Assembly: GCA_905221115.1 (NCBI GenBank)
Contig: CAJNBX010000002.1
Span: forward strand, 62,001 to 126,000
DNA length: 64,000 bases
Source: a bacterium
GTDB lineage: Bacteria; Bacillota; Bacilli; Lactobacillales; Streptococcaceae
Reading direction: 5' to 3'
Shown piece after piece: positions 17,176-26,441 of the stretch (the stretch's first letter is position 1; each line of letters starts with the position of its first letter). Under the pieces are notes generated by a model. The model saw only the letters and a program-made list of their open reading frames with translations, was not told the origin of the DNA and searched no databases. The position numbers were made by a program, and so were the translations under genes.

Positions 17176-17545
17176 GAGATGATTAGGGTTAAGTTAAAGT
17201 AGAGAAGGCTACAGCCATTTTTCTCCTACCTAATTGCTAAATGAAGCTTAAAAACACCTACAACAAAATGTTATATTTTGAAATATGCGCTATAAAAGAG
17301 ATGTTTTACCGCATCTGGCCGCAAAATTCAAGAATCGGTAGTATTATTCTCGCCAAATCAAACAATAAAAAATTAACTAGAAATCATGACACACAATTCC
17401 TTCTATCAAAATGAAATTGCTGAATATGATATGATTGAATTTGAAGCAAGTAAGTATTGTCCTGAATTTGAAACTTCCATTAGCCAAATTTTTGACGACA
17501 AGTAGATCTATTAGGAAATAATATATGAAAAAAATTTTCAATACA
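17176..17545. other. Intergenic region upstream of the ABC/LytTR operon
   Basis: This AT-rich stretch of about 370 bp contains no gene I can support, apart from one possible 39-codon ORF on the plus strand. There is no visible repeat or RNA structure other than the terminator that follows. Confidence 0.5.
17386..17505 (+). CDS. Possible 39-aa orphan ORF
   Basis: The ORF starts MTHNSFYQNEIAEYDMIEFE and ends SQIFDDK. It is acidic and has a non-random amino-acid composition, but no Shine-Dalgarno is seen and an in-frame TAA lies just upstream. It may be the remnant of a larger gene. I do not recognise a family, and the call is weak. Confidence 0.2.
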   Translation: MTHNSFYQNEIAEYDMIEFEASKYCPEFETSISQIFDDK

Positions 17546-17582
17546 AGCAAAAAACAGCTCTTTTTATCCGAGAAGAGCTGTT
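17546..17582 (-). terminator. Terminator after the thioesterase-like gene
   Basis: On the minus strand, AACAGCTCTT...AAGAGCTGTT is a 10-bp stem followed by TTTTTTGC. It lies about 170 bp beyond the thioesterase stop codon and can weakly act on the plus strand too. Confidence 0.8.
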
Positions 17583-17750
17583 CTATTTTATGAAAGAGAA
17601 AGTCACTAGTAACTCTTGTACTTCTCTCTATGTTTTTACTGTTTGAGTTCAAATTTCTCTTGTTTGAACAATTGCTTTTGTAGACTGGACTACCAACCAG
17701 AACTGTGTTTTTATCTTAGTTGGGACTATTATAGTACGGTTCAGCACTAT

Positions 17751-18983
17751 CTACAAATTCTTCAGATGTGTATCAAAAAAATTTATCGTAGCAAACCAAG
17801 AGTCTACACTTTCTTTCATTAATAAGCGCCAATCTTTTCGATAACGATGATTCGGTTGATAAGCAACCGTCAACATATGCCCTGTTTCATGGTATTTTTT
17901 AAACAAAATGGATTCCCCTTTATAATGTGAAATGATATCATCTATCGCGGATGATGCATTCCATATTTCATCAACATCGCTTCCTAGTAATAATAAAGGA
18001 GAGGAAATTTTACTCACATCAATCTGAGCCCTACTATCTTCAGGAATATGTTTTCCAAAAAACTTGTTTAACAAATAATCTCCTAACTGAAATTTTTGAT
18101 AAGGAAGTTCCTTTTGTAAATATGTCCAAGAAGATGAATGAGAATTGAGTTTTCCCTTTATTCCCTCAAATATTACATTTGAGGGAGAATTGAGTACTAC
18201 ACATTGCACATCATCCAAAATACTTTGTCCAGCCAGAACAAGCTCTGCTCCTTTAGAGCGACCATATATTCCTATTTTTGTATTATCAACTTGAGGATGA
18301 TGGTATAGAAAATCTTTCGCTTCTTCCAGACATTCTATTGGAATTCGTTCTAAATTTTGGGGTAATCCCTCTAAACCAAAATAAGCTATCGCAAGACAGA
18401 TATAGCCTCTTGAAGATAAAAGTTGGGCAATATTCTGAGCTTTTTCAATTCTTCCCTCACTACCGCTAACAATAATCACGGCTGGCGCCCTTCTTAATTT
18501 TTCATCATAAAATAATCGACCTTGAAAATGCTTATCATAAATATCTTGATACCTTATTCCCAGATTCATATAACGCCTTACAAAACTTTGCTCCGCGACC
18601 ACATCTTTCCCCAGCCTGATTTTAATTTCAACACCAAAACAATCTCGTAATGGAATTCTATCAAGAGAACTCGGTAATCTCCTTTTCCTATTCTTCAACG
18701 GTTTCGCATTAAAGAATAATCCCATTTCTGAAACTCCTTTATAAGATCCCGAAATAGATGCTGTCTGAGAGGTATCAATCATACCGTCCTGATCAGATAA
18801 AAAAATTGCGGTTGATTTCCATATAACATCATGATCTAAAAGTAAGGGAGCATTTATACAGTAATAATCAGACAGGTACATTTCTACACAATACCTTGCC
18901 CTTGGTTCTAAACCATTAATAGCAATATAAAAAGATTCATCCGCTAAATCTGTTTGTGAAATCAGTTCTATGTTTACAGTCAT
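17751..18983 (-). CDS. Acyl-CoA thioesterase/BAAT-like alpha/beta hydrolase
   Basis: This 410-residue protein has a two-part layout. An N-terminal beta-sandwich domain (about residues 1-140) of the acyl-CoA thioester hydrolase/bile-acid-CoA amino-acid transferase N-terminal type is followed by an alpha/beta-hydrolase domain. The nucleophile elbow is GRSKGAE (Ser243). Asp336 or Asp338 in GSDVDEIW and His369 in HETGHM complete a plausible triad. The natural substrate in bacteria is unknown; the family hydrolyses acyl-CoAs or transfers the acyl group. A MarR gene lies 56 bp upstream, and a MarR-like palindrome (18998-19012) sits in its own promoter region, suggesting induction by a fatty or aromatic ligand. 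Confidence 0.85.
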   Translation of the reverse strand: MTVNIELISQTDLADESFYIAINGLEPRARYCVEMYLSDYYCINAPLLLDHDVIWKSTAIFLSDQDGMIDTSQTASISGSYKGVSEMGLFFNAKPLKNRKRRLPSSLDRIPLRDCFGVEIKIRLGKDVVAEQSFVRRYMNLGIRYQDIYDKHFQGRLFYDEKLRRAPAVIIVSGSEGRIEKAQNIAQLLSSRGYICLAIAYFGLEGLPQNLERIPIECLEEAKDFLYHHPQVDNTKIGIYGRSKGAELVLAGQSILDDVQCVVLNSPSNVIFEGIKGKLNSHSSSWTYLQKELPYQKFQLGDYLLNKFFGKHIPEDSRAQIDVSKISSPLLLLGSDVDEIWNASSAIDDIISHYKGESILFKKYHETGHMLTVAYQPNHRYRKDWRLLMKESVDSWFATINFFDTHLKNL

Positions 18984-18997
18984 ATCTTCTCCTTTTT

Positions 18998-19012
18998 GTT
19001 AATTCACTTAAC
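18998..19012 (-). promoter_or_regulatory. MarR-type operator before the thioesterase-like gene
   Basis: The sequence GTTAATTCACTTAAC is a GTTAA-N5-TTAAC palindrome that matches the site upstream of the marR gene at 11 of 15 or more positions. Confidence 0.6.
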
Positions 19013-19039
19013 AATTATATTTGAAATTTACCGTGACTT

Positions 19040-19495
19040 TTACCACGGTAATTCTCCCCACACCTTTTCAATATCATCCATCAATTTCACAACTGTTTTA
19101 AGTTCCACCTCGCTATAGTTGTTTAAAACTAAAAAGATTGATTTTTCAATATATGCTTGTTGCTCCTTATGGATTTTAAAAATTTCGATGCCTTTTTCAG
19201 ATAATCTCAAATATTTATTTTTCCCATTATTCGGATCAAAATCAAAAACAACTAAATTTTTTTGAATCAATCTCCTAACACTTTGAGTTATTGCACTTCT
19301 TGAAACTTCTAATAATTCAGATAATTTTACTAGATTTAAGGGCTGATTTTCTCCAATCACAACAATCAAATGTACCTCATTCAAAGTAATGGATTTGTCA
19401 ACACCACTTTTATGTTGATTTTTTTTTAACTGGTCAAACGCTAAAATAAATCTATTGAAACGATTATTAAATGCAATAAATTCTTTTTTATCCAT
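19040..19495 (-). CDS. MarR family transcriptional regulator
   Basis: This 151-residue winged-helix regulator shows the recognition segment LVKLSELLEVSRSAITQSVRRLIQKNLV followed by the wing FDFDPNNGKNKYLRLSEKG, both typical of MarR. It begins MDKKEFIAFNNRFNRFILAFD. MarR repressors usually bind palindromes in their own promoter. GTTAATCATATTAAC lies 17 bp before the ATG, and a similar palindrome precedes the thioesterase-like gene. The two genes therefore look like a self-regulated pair. The ligand is unknown. Confidence 0.93.
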   Translation of the reverse strand: MDKKEFIAFNNRFNRFILAFDQLKKNQHKSGVDKSITLNEVHLIVVIGENQPLNLVKLSELLEVSRSAITQSVRRLIQKNLVVFDFDPNNGKNKYLRLSEKGIEIFKIHKEQQAYIEKSIFLVLNNYSEVELKTVVKLMDDIEKVWGELPW

Positions 19496-19511
19496 AATCT
19501 CTCTTTTCTTT

Positions 19512-19526
19512 GTTAATCATATTAAC
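19512..19526 (-). promoter_or_regulatory. MarR-type operator before the marR gene
   Basis: GTTAATCATATTAAC is a perfect GTTAAT-N3-ATTAAC palindrome, 17 bp upstream of the marR ATG. Confidence 0.65.
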
Positions 19527-19548
19527 AAAACAGAAACTTCCTGTCAAA

Positions 19549-19582
19549 TAAAAAATCCTCCAGATTCTACTCTGAAGGATTC
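19549..19582 (-). terminator. Terminator after leuS
   Basis: On the minus strand AATCCTTCAGA-GTAGA-ATCTGGAGGATT has one mismatch and is followed by TTTT. Confidence 0.9.
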
Positions 19583-19587
19583 TTATC

Positions 19588-22089
19588 TTATTTCACAACA
19601 ATATTAACCAATTTATTCGGTACCGCAATTACTTTTACGATGTCCTTACCGTCAATTTCTGCTTTAACCTTTTCATCTGCTAGAGCAATTTCTTGTAATT
19701 CTTCGCGTGATAGGTCTTTAGCGACCATGAGTTTGGCACGGACTTTTCCTTTGATTTGGACAACAATTTCAATTTCGTCTTCAACTAATTTGCTTTCATC
19801 CCAAGTTGGCCAAGCTACATAAGAGATAGATTCTCCTGTTGCTGCAACTGTTTGCCAGAGTTCTTCTGCCAAGTGAGGCGCAAATGGGGCGATCAATTGG
19901 ATAAAGCCTTTGGCGTAATCCACATAGAGTTTTTCTTCCTTGTTCGCCGCGTTGACAAAGACCATAAGTTGGGCAATGGCTGTATTGAATTTCATAGACT
20001 CAATTTGCTCTGTGACAGCTTTAACGGTTTCATTGTAGACCTTGTCAAGAGCGCCATTGTTTTCCGCAAGGATTTCTTTACTTGTAATCAAACGGTAAAC
20101 ACGGTCCAAGAATTTACGGCTTCCTTCCAGACCTTCTTCTGACCAAGCAATCGAAGCATCAAGTGGTCCCATAAACATTTCATAAACACGAAGGGTGTCC
20201 GCACCGTATTGTTCCACCACATCATCTGGGTTAACAACGTTCTTGAGCGATTTAGACATCTTGGCTGGTGCTTGCTCTAACTCCTCTCCTGTTTCCACAT
20301 GGAAGAAAGAACCGTCACGTTTTTCAACCTTGTCAGTCGCCACAAGAGCCCCACGGTGGTCACGGTAGCTGGTTCCCAAAATCATTCCTTGGTTAAAGAG
20401 TTTTTGGAATGGTTCCTTAGTCGGAACAACACCGAGGTCATAGAGGAATTTATGCCAGAAACGAGCGTAAAGCAAGTGAAGAACAGCATGCTCTGCCCCA
20501 CCCACATAGATATCTACTGGCAACCATTGTTTGAGAAGGTCCTCATCAGCCAATTTCTCAGTATTGTGCGGGTCAATATAGCGGAGGTAGTACCAGCTTG
20601 AACCAGCCCACTGTGGCATAGTGTTAGTTTCGCGACGACCTTTGACACCATCTTCACGAGTCACTTCAAGCCAATCTGTCAAGTTAGCTAGTGGACTTTC
20701 ACCAGTACCTGAAGGACGGATATCCTTGGTTACAGGCAAGACAAGTGGCAATTCACTTTCAGGGACAGCTGTTGATGTCCCATCTTCCCAATGAATGATT
20801 GGAATTGGCTCACCCCAGTAACGTTGACGGCTAAAGAGCCAGTCGCGGAGACGGTAGGTAACCTTCTCCTGACCACAGCCTTTTTCTTCCAACCAAGCGA
20901 CAATCTTGGCAATAGCATCTTCTTTGTTGAATCCATCTAGGAAGTCTGAATTGACATGAAGGCCATCCTCTGTGTAGGCAGCTTCTTCAACGTTTCCACC
21001 TTCAAGCACTTCTACGATTGGAAGGTCAAATTGTTTGGCAAATTCCCAGTCACGTTGGTCGTGGGCAGGAACAGCCATAACAGCACCTGTTCCGTAACTA
21101 GCAAGAACATAGTCGGCAATCCAGATTGGGATTTCTTTACCGTTAACAGGGTTTACAGCATAAGCACCAGTCCAAACCCCTGTTTTTTCTTTGGCAAGGT
21201 CTGTACGAGCCAAGTCAGACTTGAGGCTAGCTTGGTGTTTATAGTCAGCTACTGCCTCTGCTTGCTCTGGACTTGTGATAGCGTCAACCAAGTCATGCTC
21301 AGGAGCCAAAACAGTGAAAGTCGCACCGAAAAGAGTATCAGGACGAGTGGTAAAGACTGTGAATTCCTTATCAGTTCCCTTAACCTTGAAGGTTACATTA
21401 GCACCAGTTGATTTCCCAATCCAGTTGCGTTGCATGTCCTTGATAGACTCTGGCCAATCAAGTTCATCTAGGTCATTAAGCAAGCGCTCCGCATAGGCCG
21501 TGATTTTGAGCATCCATTGGCGCATTGGCTTGCGGACAACTGGATAGCCTCCACGCTCAGACGTTCCGTCAGGAAGCACCTCTTCGTTGGCGATGGCTGT
21601 TCCCAATTCCTCCACCCAGTTTACTGGCACTTCCGCTTCATAGGCCAAGCCTTTTTCGTAAAGCTTAGTGAAAATCCATTGCGTCCACTTGTAGTAGTTT
21701 GGATCTGTTGTATTGACTTCACGATCCCAGTCGTAAGAAAATCCAAGCGCATTGATTTGGCGTTTGAAGTTAGCAATATTTTCCGCTGTAAATTCTGCTG
21801 GGTCATTACCAGTATCCATAGCGTATTGCTCTGCAGGCAAACCAAAAGCATCCCACCCCATTGGGTGAAGGACATTGTAGCCTTGCGCACGTTTGTAACG
21901 GCTGAGGATATCGGTTGCAGTATAACCTTCTGGGTGTCCTACGTGCAGACCCGCTCCAGATGGATAAGGGAACATATCAAGAGCATAAAACTTAGGTTTT
22001 GATGCATCTGTTCCTGTCTTAAATGTATGATGTTCTGCCCAGTAGCCCTGCCACTTAGGCTCAATTTCTTTATGATTGTAAAAACTCAT
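19588..22089 (-). CDS. leuS: Leucyl-tRNA synthetase
   Basis: This class I synthetase charges tRNA-Leu. The 833-residue length is normal. The HIGH-like motif is in [17 protein letters not shown] near residue 42, and the KMSKS loop is in [14 protein letters not shown] near residue 620. The CP1 editing domain with the [12 protein letters not shown] block lies between them (about residues 220-420). The start ATG at 22089 follows GGAGAGAGACC. The -10 TGGTATAAT lies about 40 bp upstream; no T-box leader is present. It is monocistronic by the flanking terminator. Confidence 0.98.
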   Translation of the reverse strand: MSFYNHKEIEPKWQGYWAEHHTFKTGTDASKPKFYALDMFPYPSGAGLHVGHPEGYTATDILSRYKRAQGYNVLHPMGWDAFGLPAEQYAMDTGNDPAEFTAENIANFKRQINALGFSYDWDREVNTTDPNYYKWTQWIFTKLYEKGLAYEAEVPVNWVEELGTAIANEEVLPDGTSERGGYPVVRKPMRQWMLKITAYAERLLNDLDELDWPESIKDMQRNWIGKSTGANVTFKVKGTDKEFTVFTTRPDTLFGATFTVLAPEHDLVDAITSPEQAEAVADYKHQASLKSDLARTDLAKEKTGVWTGAYAVNPVNGKEIPIWIADYVLASYGTGAVMAVPAHDQRDWEFAKQFDLPIVEVLEGGNVEEAAYTEDGLHVNSDFLDGFNKEDAIAKIVAWLEEKGCGQEKVTYRLRDWLFSRQRYWGEPIPIIHWEDGTSTAVPESELPLVLPVTKDIRPSGTGESPLANLTDWLEVTREDGVKGRRETNTMPQWAGSSWYYLRYIDPHNTEKLADEDLLKQWLPVDIYVGGAEHAVLHLLYARFWHKFLYDLGVVPTKEPFQKLFNQGMILGTSYRDHRGALVATDKVEKRDGSFFHVETGEELEQAPAKMSKSLKNVVNPDDVVEQYGADTLRVYEMFMGPLDASIAWSEEGLEGSRKFLDRVYRLITSKEILAENNGALDKVYNETVKAVTEQIESMKFNTAIAQLMVFVNAANKEEKLYVDYAKGFIQLIAPFAPHLAEELWQTVAATGESISYVAWPTWDESKLVEDEIEIVVQIKGKVRAKLMVAKDLSREELQEIALADEKVKAEIDGKDIVKVIAVPNKLVNIVVK

Positions 22090-22213
22090 GGTCTCTCTCC
22101 AATTTTGTGATGTTACTATTATACCATTTTTGAGGGAATTTGAAAGATGAGAAATGTTCTTTTAGACTTGGATGGTAAGAAAGACTGAATCGCAAATCCA
22201 GCTTATTTAGCAG

Positions 22214-22243
22214 TATAAAAAATTAGCTCACACTTGGAGCTAA
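22214..22243 (-). terminator. Terminator after the histidine phosphatase gene
   Basis: On the minus strand TTAGCTC-CAAGTGT-GAGCTAA is followed by TTTTTTATA. Confidence 0.9.
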
Positions 22244-22246
22244 CTT

Positions 22247-22942
22247 CTATAGATTGTTTGTCTCTTCCATCTTCTCACGTCCTAGTTCTCGGTAACTACG
22301 GTCGCCGACAACTTCTACGCTAAACTGGCCGTCCTCATATTCAAGGATCGTCACGCTACCATTATCGAGACCATGCGGATGCATTCCATTAATCAGATAA
22401 ACAATGGTTCCAATGGTCATTCCGTGGCTCACGACAAGAGCATTGCCCCCACCTTGTTCTTCCATTTCTTTGGCAATCGCTTCAAAACCTTCCTTGATTC
22501 GGCCACTGAGTTTTTCCCAGCCCTCAGCCCAACCAGCTGTATCGACCTCTACCAAACCCTCAGCCAGTTCAGCATAAGACAACTGGTGAACGTGATCCAC
22601 ATTAAAGATACGAGGAATAATGCCCATGAAAAGATCGCCATCGTAGGCTCCATCAAAACTACCGAAACACCATTCTCTGATACGCTTGTCCATGCGGTAA
22701 GGGATTTTCCCCTGCAAGCCAAGTTCATCAAGGATAATTCCCATTGTCTGAATGGTGCGCCCAGAATCACTCGAATAAGCGCGCTCAAACTGTAGACCAG
22801 ATTCTCGCAAACCGATTCCTAATTCTTGAATCCCTCGCTCACCTTCAGCTGTTAAGGGAGTATCGCTCCAACCTTGCGCGCGACCAATCGTGTTAAACAT
22901 AGTCTTGCCATGACGTACCAAATACAATCGTACTTTTACCAT
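22247..22942 (-). CDS. Histidine phosphatase/phosphoglycerate mutase family protein
   Basis: This 231-residue protein has the RHG signature LYLVRHGKTMFNTIGRAQGW with the phosphorylated His at about position 9, and the second catalytic His in ALVVSHGMTIG. The family includes phosphoglycerate mutases and broad phosphatases. With divergence from true glycolytic GpmA, this is more likely a phosphatase. I chose the start MVKVRLYLVRHG over an upstream ATG, because GGAGGACGG lies just before it and the extension would run into the csRNA terminator. The csRNA gene lies upstream, in the same orientation. Confidence 0.9.
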   Translation of the reverse strand: MVKVRLYLVRHGKTMFNTIGRAQGWSDTPLTAEGERGIQELGIGLRESGLQFERAYSSDSGRTIQTMGIILDELGLQGKIPYRMDKRIREWCFGSFDGAYDGDLFMGIIPRIFNVDHVHQLSYAELAEGLVEVDTAGWAEGWEKLSGRIKEGFEAIAKEMEEQGGGNALVVSHGMTIGTIVYLINGMHPHGLDNGSVTILEYEDGQFSVEVVGDRSYRELGREKMEETNNL

Positions 22943-22983
22943 TTTCCGTCCTCCGTTTGCTTCTATTATATCATGGATGATAA

Positions 22984-23132
22984 AACAAAAGCCACCCATA
23001 CAGGCGACTTTTGCAGGAGATTATTATGAAAAAGTTTAGGAGTTCTATTAAATAAAGATATTAGATGAAAATCAAATTCAAACTAAATCAGTATTATCTG
23101 TTTCAAATAATATTAGGAGGTCTTTATTTAAT
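22984..23132 (-). ncRNA. Cia-dependent small RNA, long form (probably ccnE-like)
   Basis: The predicted RNA of about 148 nt starts near 23132. The 5' strand ATTAAATAAAGA pairs with TCTTTATTTAAT about 65 nt downstream, so the 5' hairpin is much longer than in the other copies. The anti-AUG segment CATAATAATCTCC and a terminator (AAAGTCGCCTGTATGGGTGGC plus T run) complete it. The extra middle contains a BOX-derived fragment (see 23067-23083). The place next to a phosphoglycerate mutase-like gene and UPF0210 fits, from memory, the longest pneumococcal csRNA. Confidence 0.85.
23067..23083. repeat. BOX-derived fragment inside the long csRNA
   Basis: GAAAATCAAATTCAAAC is identical over 17 nt to the boxC-side end of the BOX copies at 12.3 and 60.9 kb (reverse complement), with partial similarity (TCAG) continuing beyond it. 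Confidence 0.6.
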
Positions 23133-23138
23133 GATTAT

Positions 23139-23171
23139 AGTATACAAAGCCAACCTTAAATAGAACTTAAA
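23139..23171 (-). promoter_or_regulatory. CiaR-controlled promoter of the long csRNA
   Basis: Minus strand: TTTAAG-N5-TTTAAG (23155-23171), a perfect consensus CiaR repeat, a 10-bp gap, TATACT (23139-23144). It is the best CiaR site of the four. Confidence 0.9.
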
Positions 23172-23186
23172 ATTTCTCCTATTTTC

Positions 23187-24524
23187 TTAATTTTTAAAAC
23201 TATGAATTGGTGCCGGGATTTGTCCTCCACGAGAGATGAAATCAACAGACGAAGCCCCATTGACCTTCATAACAGGTGCAGTTCCTAATAGGCCACCAAA
23301 CTCAATCATGTCGCCTTCTTTTCCTTTGGGAATAATACGAACAGCTGTTGTTTTCATGTTAATGACACCAATTGCAGCCTCATCTGCAATCATAGCCGCA
23401 ATGGTTTCAGCAGGTGTATCCTCCGGAATGGCAATCATATCCAAACCAACGGAACAGATAGCCGTCATAGCTTCTAGTTTTTCCAGATTAAGAGAGCCAT
23501 TTTGCACTGCAGCAATCATTCCTTCATCCTCTGAAACAGGGATAAAGGCACCAGACAAACCACCAACTTGGTTGCAAGCCATAACTCCGCCCTTCTTAAC
23601 TTGGTCATTCAAGAGAGCCAAGGCAGCCGTCGTCCCATGCGTACCAACTGTTTCTAGCCCCATTTCTTCAAGCACACGTGCTACAGAATCTCCAACCGCA
23701 GGAGTTGGCGCCAAACTCAAGTCCACAATACCAAACTCCACACCTAGTCTCTCACTGGCCATTTGACCAACCAATTGACCGATACGAGTGATTTTAAAGG
23801 CAGTTTTCTTAACTGTTTCGGCTACTACATCAAAGCTCTGTCCACGAACTTTTTCCAAGGCACGTTTCACCACACCAGGACCGGAAACTCCAACATTGAT
23901 GATAACATCTGCCTCCCCAACACCATGGAAGGCACCCGCCATAAATGGATTGTCCTCAACAGCATTAGCGAATACAACCAACTTAGCTGCCCCCATATCA
24001 GATAGAGTTGCCGTTTCCTTGATAACTCGTCCCATATCTGCGACAGCCGTCATATTGATACCAGACTTGGTTGAGCCGATATTAACTGACGAGCAGACCT
24101 TGTCCGTTTCTGCCAAAGCACGAGGAATAGAATTGATGAGAATCTCATCTCCCTTTTGGTACCCCTTTTGTACCAAGGCAGAGAAACCACCAATAAAATC
24201 CACACCGATTTCTTTCGCAGCCTTATCAAGCGCTTTTGCCAGAACCACGTAGTCCGTCGCATCTGTCGCTGCCCCTATCAGAGAAATAGGAGTCACCGAT
24301 ACGCGCTTATTAACGATAGGAATTCCCAACTCAGCTGCAATTTCATCGCCAACAGACACTAAATTAGCCGCCTTGGTCGTAATCTTTTGATAAATTTTCT
24401 CCGCAGCACGATTGATATCTGGATCAATACAGTCCAACAGGGAAATCCCCATGGTAATAGTTCTGATATCGAAGTTTTGCTCCTCAATCATGGCGATGGT
24501 TTCAGTAACTTGTCTAATATCCAT
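23187..24524 (-). CDS. UPF0210 family protein (PFL family/DUF711)
   Basis: This 445-residue protein is highly conserved in Firmicutes and archaea, with no established function. It is related in fold to the glycyl-radical (PFL-like) superfamily but has no radical motif I can see. It begins [20 protein letters not shown], with [20 protein letters not shown], and ends in SFKN. Together with the small ACT-domain protein just upstream (9 bp gap) it is almost always found as a pair, suggesting that the ACT subunit senses a ligand for it. Confidence 0.9.
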   Translation of the reverse strand: MDIRQVTETIAMIEEQNFDIRTITMGISLLDCIDPDINRAAEKIYQKITTKAANLVSVGDEIAAELGIPIVNKRVSVTPISLIGAATDATDYVVLAKALDKAAKEIGVDFIGGFSALVQKGYQKGDEILINSIPRALAETDKVCSSVNIGSTKSGINMTAVADMGRVIKETATLSDMGAAKLVVFANAVEDNPFMAGAFHGVGEADVIINVGVSGPGVVKRALEKVRGQSFDVVAETVKKTAFKITRIGQLVGQMASERLGVEFGIVDLSLAPTPAVGDSVARVLEEMGLETVGTHGTTAALALLNDQVKKGGVMACNQVGGLSGAFIPVSEDEGMIAAVQNGSLNLEKLEAMTAICSVGLDMIAIPEDTPAETIAAMIADEAAIGVINMKTTAVRIIPKGKEGDMIEFGGLLGTAPVMKVNGASSVDFISRGGQIPAPIHSFKN

Positions 24525-24533
24525 GATAACCTC

Positions 24534-24806
24534 CTAGATATTATACATAGCTTCGAAAATCGCTGCACTCTGAATATTGATTTTCACATTCAAAGTTTGC
24601 CCAAAGGTTTCAAACTCATTACGAAGATAGGTGAAATCTTGTTTTTCATCACTAGAGACGACAGCCATCATCGTGAAATATTCATCCAAAACAGTTTGAG
24701 AGATATCATCAATGTTCAAACCCAATTCTGCAATTTTACCAGAAACACCTGCAACAATTCCAGATTTATCTTTACCAACAACAGTTATAATCGCTTTCAT
24801 AAGCAA
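24534..24806 (-). CDS. ACT domain protein (UPF0237)
   Basis: This 90-residue protein is essentially a single ACT domain (amino-acid-binding regulatory fold). It begins MKAIITVVGKDKSGIVAGVSGKIAELGLNIDDIS, the canonical ACT opening with a GxDxxGIV-type loop. It lies immediately before the UPF0210 gene and is probably its regulatory partner. The bound ligand is not known. The ORF could start at an upstream TTG; the ATG at 24804-24806 is preceded by TTTGCTTATG without a strong RBS. Confidence 0.9.
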   Translation of the reverse strand: MLMKAIITVVGKDKSGIVAGVSGKIAELGLNIDDISQTVLDEYFTMMAVVSSDEKQDFTYLRNEFETFGQTLNVKINIQSAAIFEAMYNI

Positions 24807-24889
24807 ACTCCAATTCTTCTTTTAATTAGGAAACCTGAACATTAAACAGGATTCTTTTCAAATAGTATAGCATAATTCTAACTAAAATA

Positions 24890-24949
24890 CTCAAAAACGC
24901 CTGCTTACGAAGTTGTTCTTAAGCAAAAAACAATTTCGTAAACAAGCGT
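24890..24949 (-). terminator. Terminator of the S10-spc-alpha operon
   Basis: On the minus strand ACGCTTGTTTACGAA...TTCGTAAGCAGGCGT forms a long stem with minor bulges, followed by TTTTTG. It comes directly after the L17 downstream element. Confidence 0.9.
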
Positions 24950-24961
24950 CTACTATCCCAA

Positions 24962-25051
24962 CTTATGATGAGTGTTCCCGCTAGGACCGAAATCCTAGCG
25001 GTAGACCAGAGCTAGACTAAGAGCACAAGACTCCATCATCATAACACTCAA
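24962..25051 (-). ncRNA. L17 downstream element (L17DE), 3'UTR RNA structure
   Basis: This 90-nt structured segment follows the rplQ stop codon. It contains the perfect hairpin CCGCTAGGATTTCGGTCCTAGCGG. Outer sequences GAGTGTTATGATGA and AACACTCATCATAA can pair in two registers (GAGTGTT:AACACTC or TTATGATGA:TCATCATAA). The position matches the L17DE motif known from Lactobacillales, a conserved structured RNA in the 3'UTR of rplQ operons with unknown function. The assignment rests on position and structure from memory of the motif. Confidence 0.75.
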
Positions 25052-25065
25052 CAAAATTGATGATT

Positions 25066-25452
25066 TTATACTAATTCGATGATCGCCATTGGCGCTGCAT
25101 CACCACGACGTGGTTCAGTTTTAAGGATACGAGTGTATCCACCGTTACGTTCAGCATAACGAGGTGCGATTTCTGAGAACAATTTTTGAAGTGCTGTAGT
25201 AGAAGTGTACTTATCAGTTGCTTCATCATAGTTTTCAGATGCGATTTCATTACGTACGAAAGCAGCTGCTTGACGACGTGCATGCAAATCACCACGTTTA
25301 CCTAGAGTAATCATTTTTTCAACAGTTTTACGGATTTCTTTAGCACGAGCTTCAGTTGTCACGATTGATTCGTTGATCAAAAGGTCAGTTGTCAAATCGC
25401 GAAGCATTGCTTTACGTTGTGAGCTAGTGCGTCCTAGTTTACGGTAAGCCAT
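25066..25452 (-). CDS. rplQ: Large subunit ribosomal protein L17
   Basis: L17 binds domain III of 23S rRNA at the subunit exterior near the exit. The 128-residue protein begins [25 protein letters not shown] and ends in MAIIELV. The signature block [19 protein letters not shown] is present. It is the last coding gene of the alpha operon, 11 bp after rpoA, and is followed by the L17 downstream element. Confidence 0.98.
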   Translation of the reverse strand: MAYRKLGRTSSQRKAMLRDLTTDLLINESIVTTEARAKEIRKTVEKMITLGKRGDLHARRQAAAFVRNEIASENYDEATDKYTSTTALQKLFSEIAPRYAERNGGYTRILKTEPRRGDAAPMAIIELV

Positions 25453-25463
25453 GTATTCCTCCT

Positions 25464-26399
25464 TTATTTATCTTTTAATCCAAGACCCAAATCAATGAGT
25501 TTGAGTTTCACTTCTTCCAAACTCTTGCGTCCAAGATTTCTTACTTTCATCATCTCTGCTTCAGATTTTTCTGTCAAATCATGCACAGTATTGATACCGG
25601 CACGTTTCAAACAGTTGTATGAACGCACAGACAAATCCAGTTCCTCAATCGTACGATCCAAAATACGATCGTCAGATTCAGTATCAGCTTCTTTCATCAC
25701 TTCAGTTGACTTAGCAATCTCAGTAAGATTTGTAAACAAATCAAGATGTTCTGTCAAAATACGTGCTGAAAGCCCTAAAGCATCTTCTGGAATAATTGTT
25801 CCATTTGTCAAGATTTCAAGGGTTAGTTTGTCAAAACCATCGTTGCTACCTACACGAGCAGGTTCAACTTGATAGTTGACTTTGGTAACTGGTGTATAAA
25901 TAGAATCTACAGCAAGTGTCCCAACTGGTGCATTATCCTTTTTATTTTCATCTGCAGGTACATATCCACGACCACTGTTAACAGTCATAGTCGCTTTTAG
26001 AGAAGAACCTTCACCGATTGTAAAGAGATAATGATCTGGATTTACAATTTCAATATCGCTATCTGTCAAAATGTCACCAGCTGTTACTTCAGCAGGACCT
26101 TCAACATCTAGTTCGATGATTTTTTCGTCTTCAACGTACGATTTCACTGCAATTCCTTTAATGTTCAGAATGATTTGCATCACGTCTTCACGAACACCTG
26201 GAACTGTGTCAAACTCATGTAACACACCATCAATATTGATAGATGTCACAGCTGCTCCTGGTAGAGAAGCTAGAAGTACACGACGAAGAGAGTTACCAAG
26301 AGTTGTACCGTAGCCACGTTCAAGTGGTTCGATTACAAACTTGCCATAATCTTTATTTTCATCAATTTTTGTTATATTTGGTTTTTCAAACTCGATCAT
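25464..26399 (-). CDS. rpoA: RNA polymerase subunit alpha
   Basis: This 311-residue subunit nucleates RNA polymerase assembly. The N-terminal domain shows [20 protein letters not shown], and the C-terminal domain (about residues 245-311) carries [19 protein letters not shown] and [15 protein letters not shown], the helix-hairpin-helix that contacts UP elements and activators. It ends GLGLKDK. The gap to rpsK is about 40 bp. Confidence 0.99.
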
Positions 26400-26441
26400 T
26401 TAGTTACTCCCTCTTAAACGAAAAGCAGTGTAATGCGATGA

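Noticed and set aside
17377..17652. A 91-codon minus-strand ORF in the gap before the thioesterase-like gene
   Set aside because: It has low-complexity Phe/Leu/Lys composition, no RBS, and runs through the terminator hairpin at 17546-17582.
22090..22140. A T-box leader upstream of leuS
   Set aside because: Only about 50 nt with an extended -10 promoter lie before the gene; no specifier loop or T-box sequence is present.
24962..25051. The CCGCTAGGA...TCCTAGCGG hairpin as a simple terminator
   Set aside because: No T run follows on either strand, and a proper terminator is found immediately downstream. Position fits the L17 downstream element.
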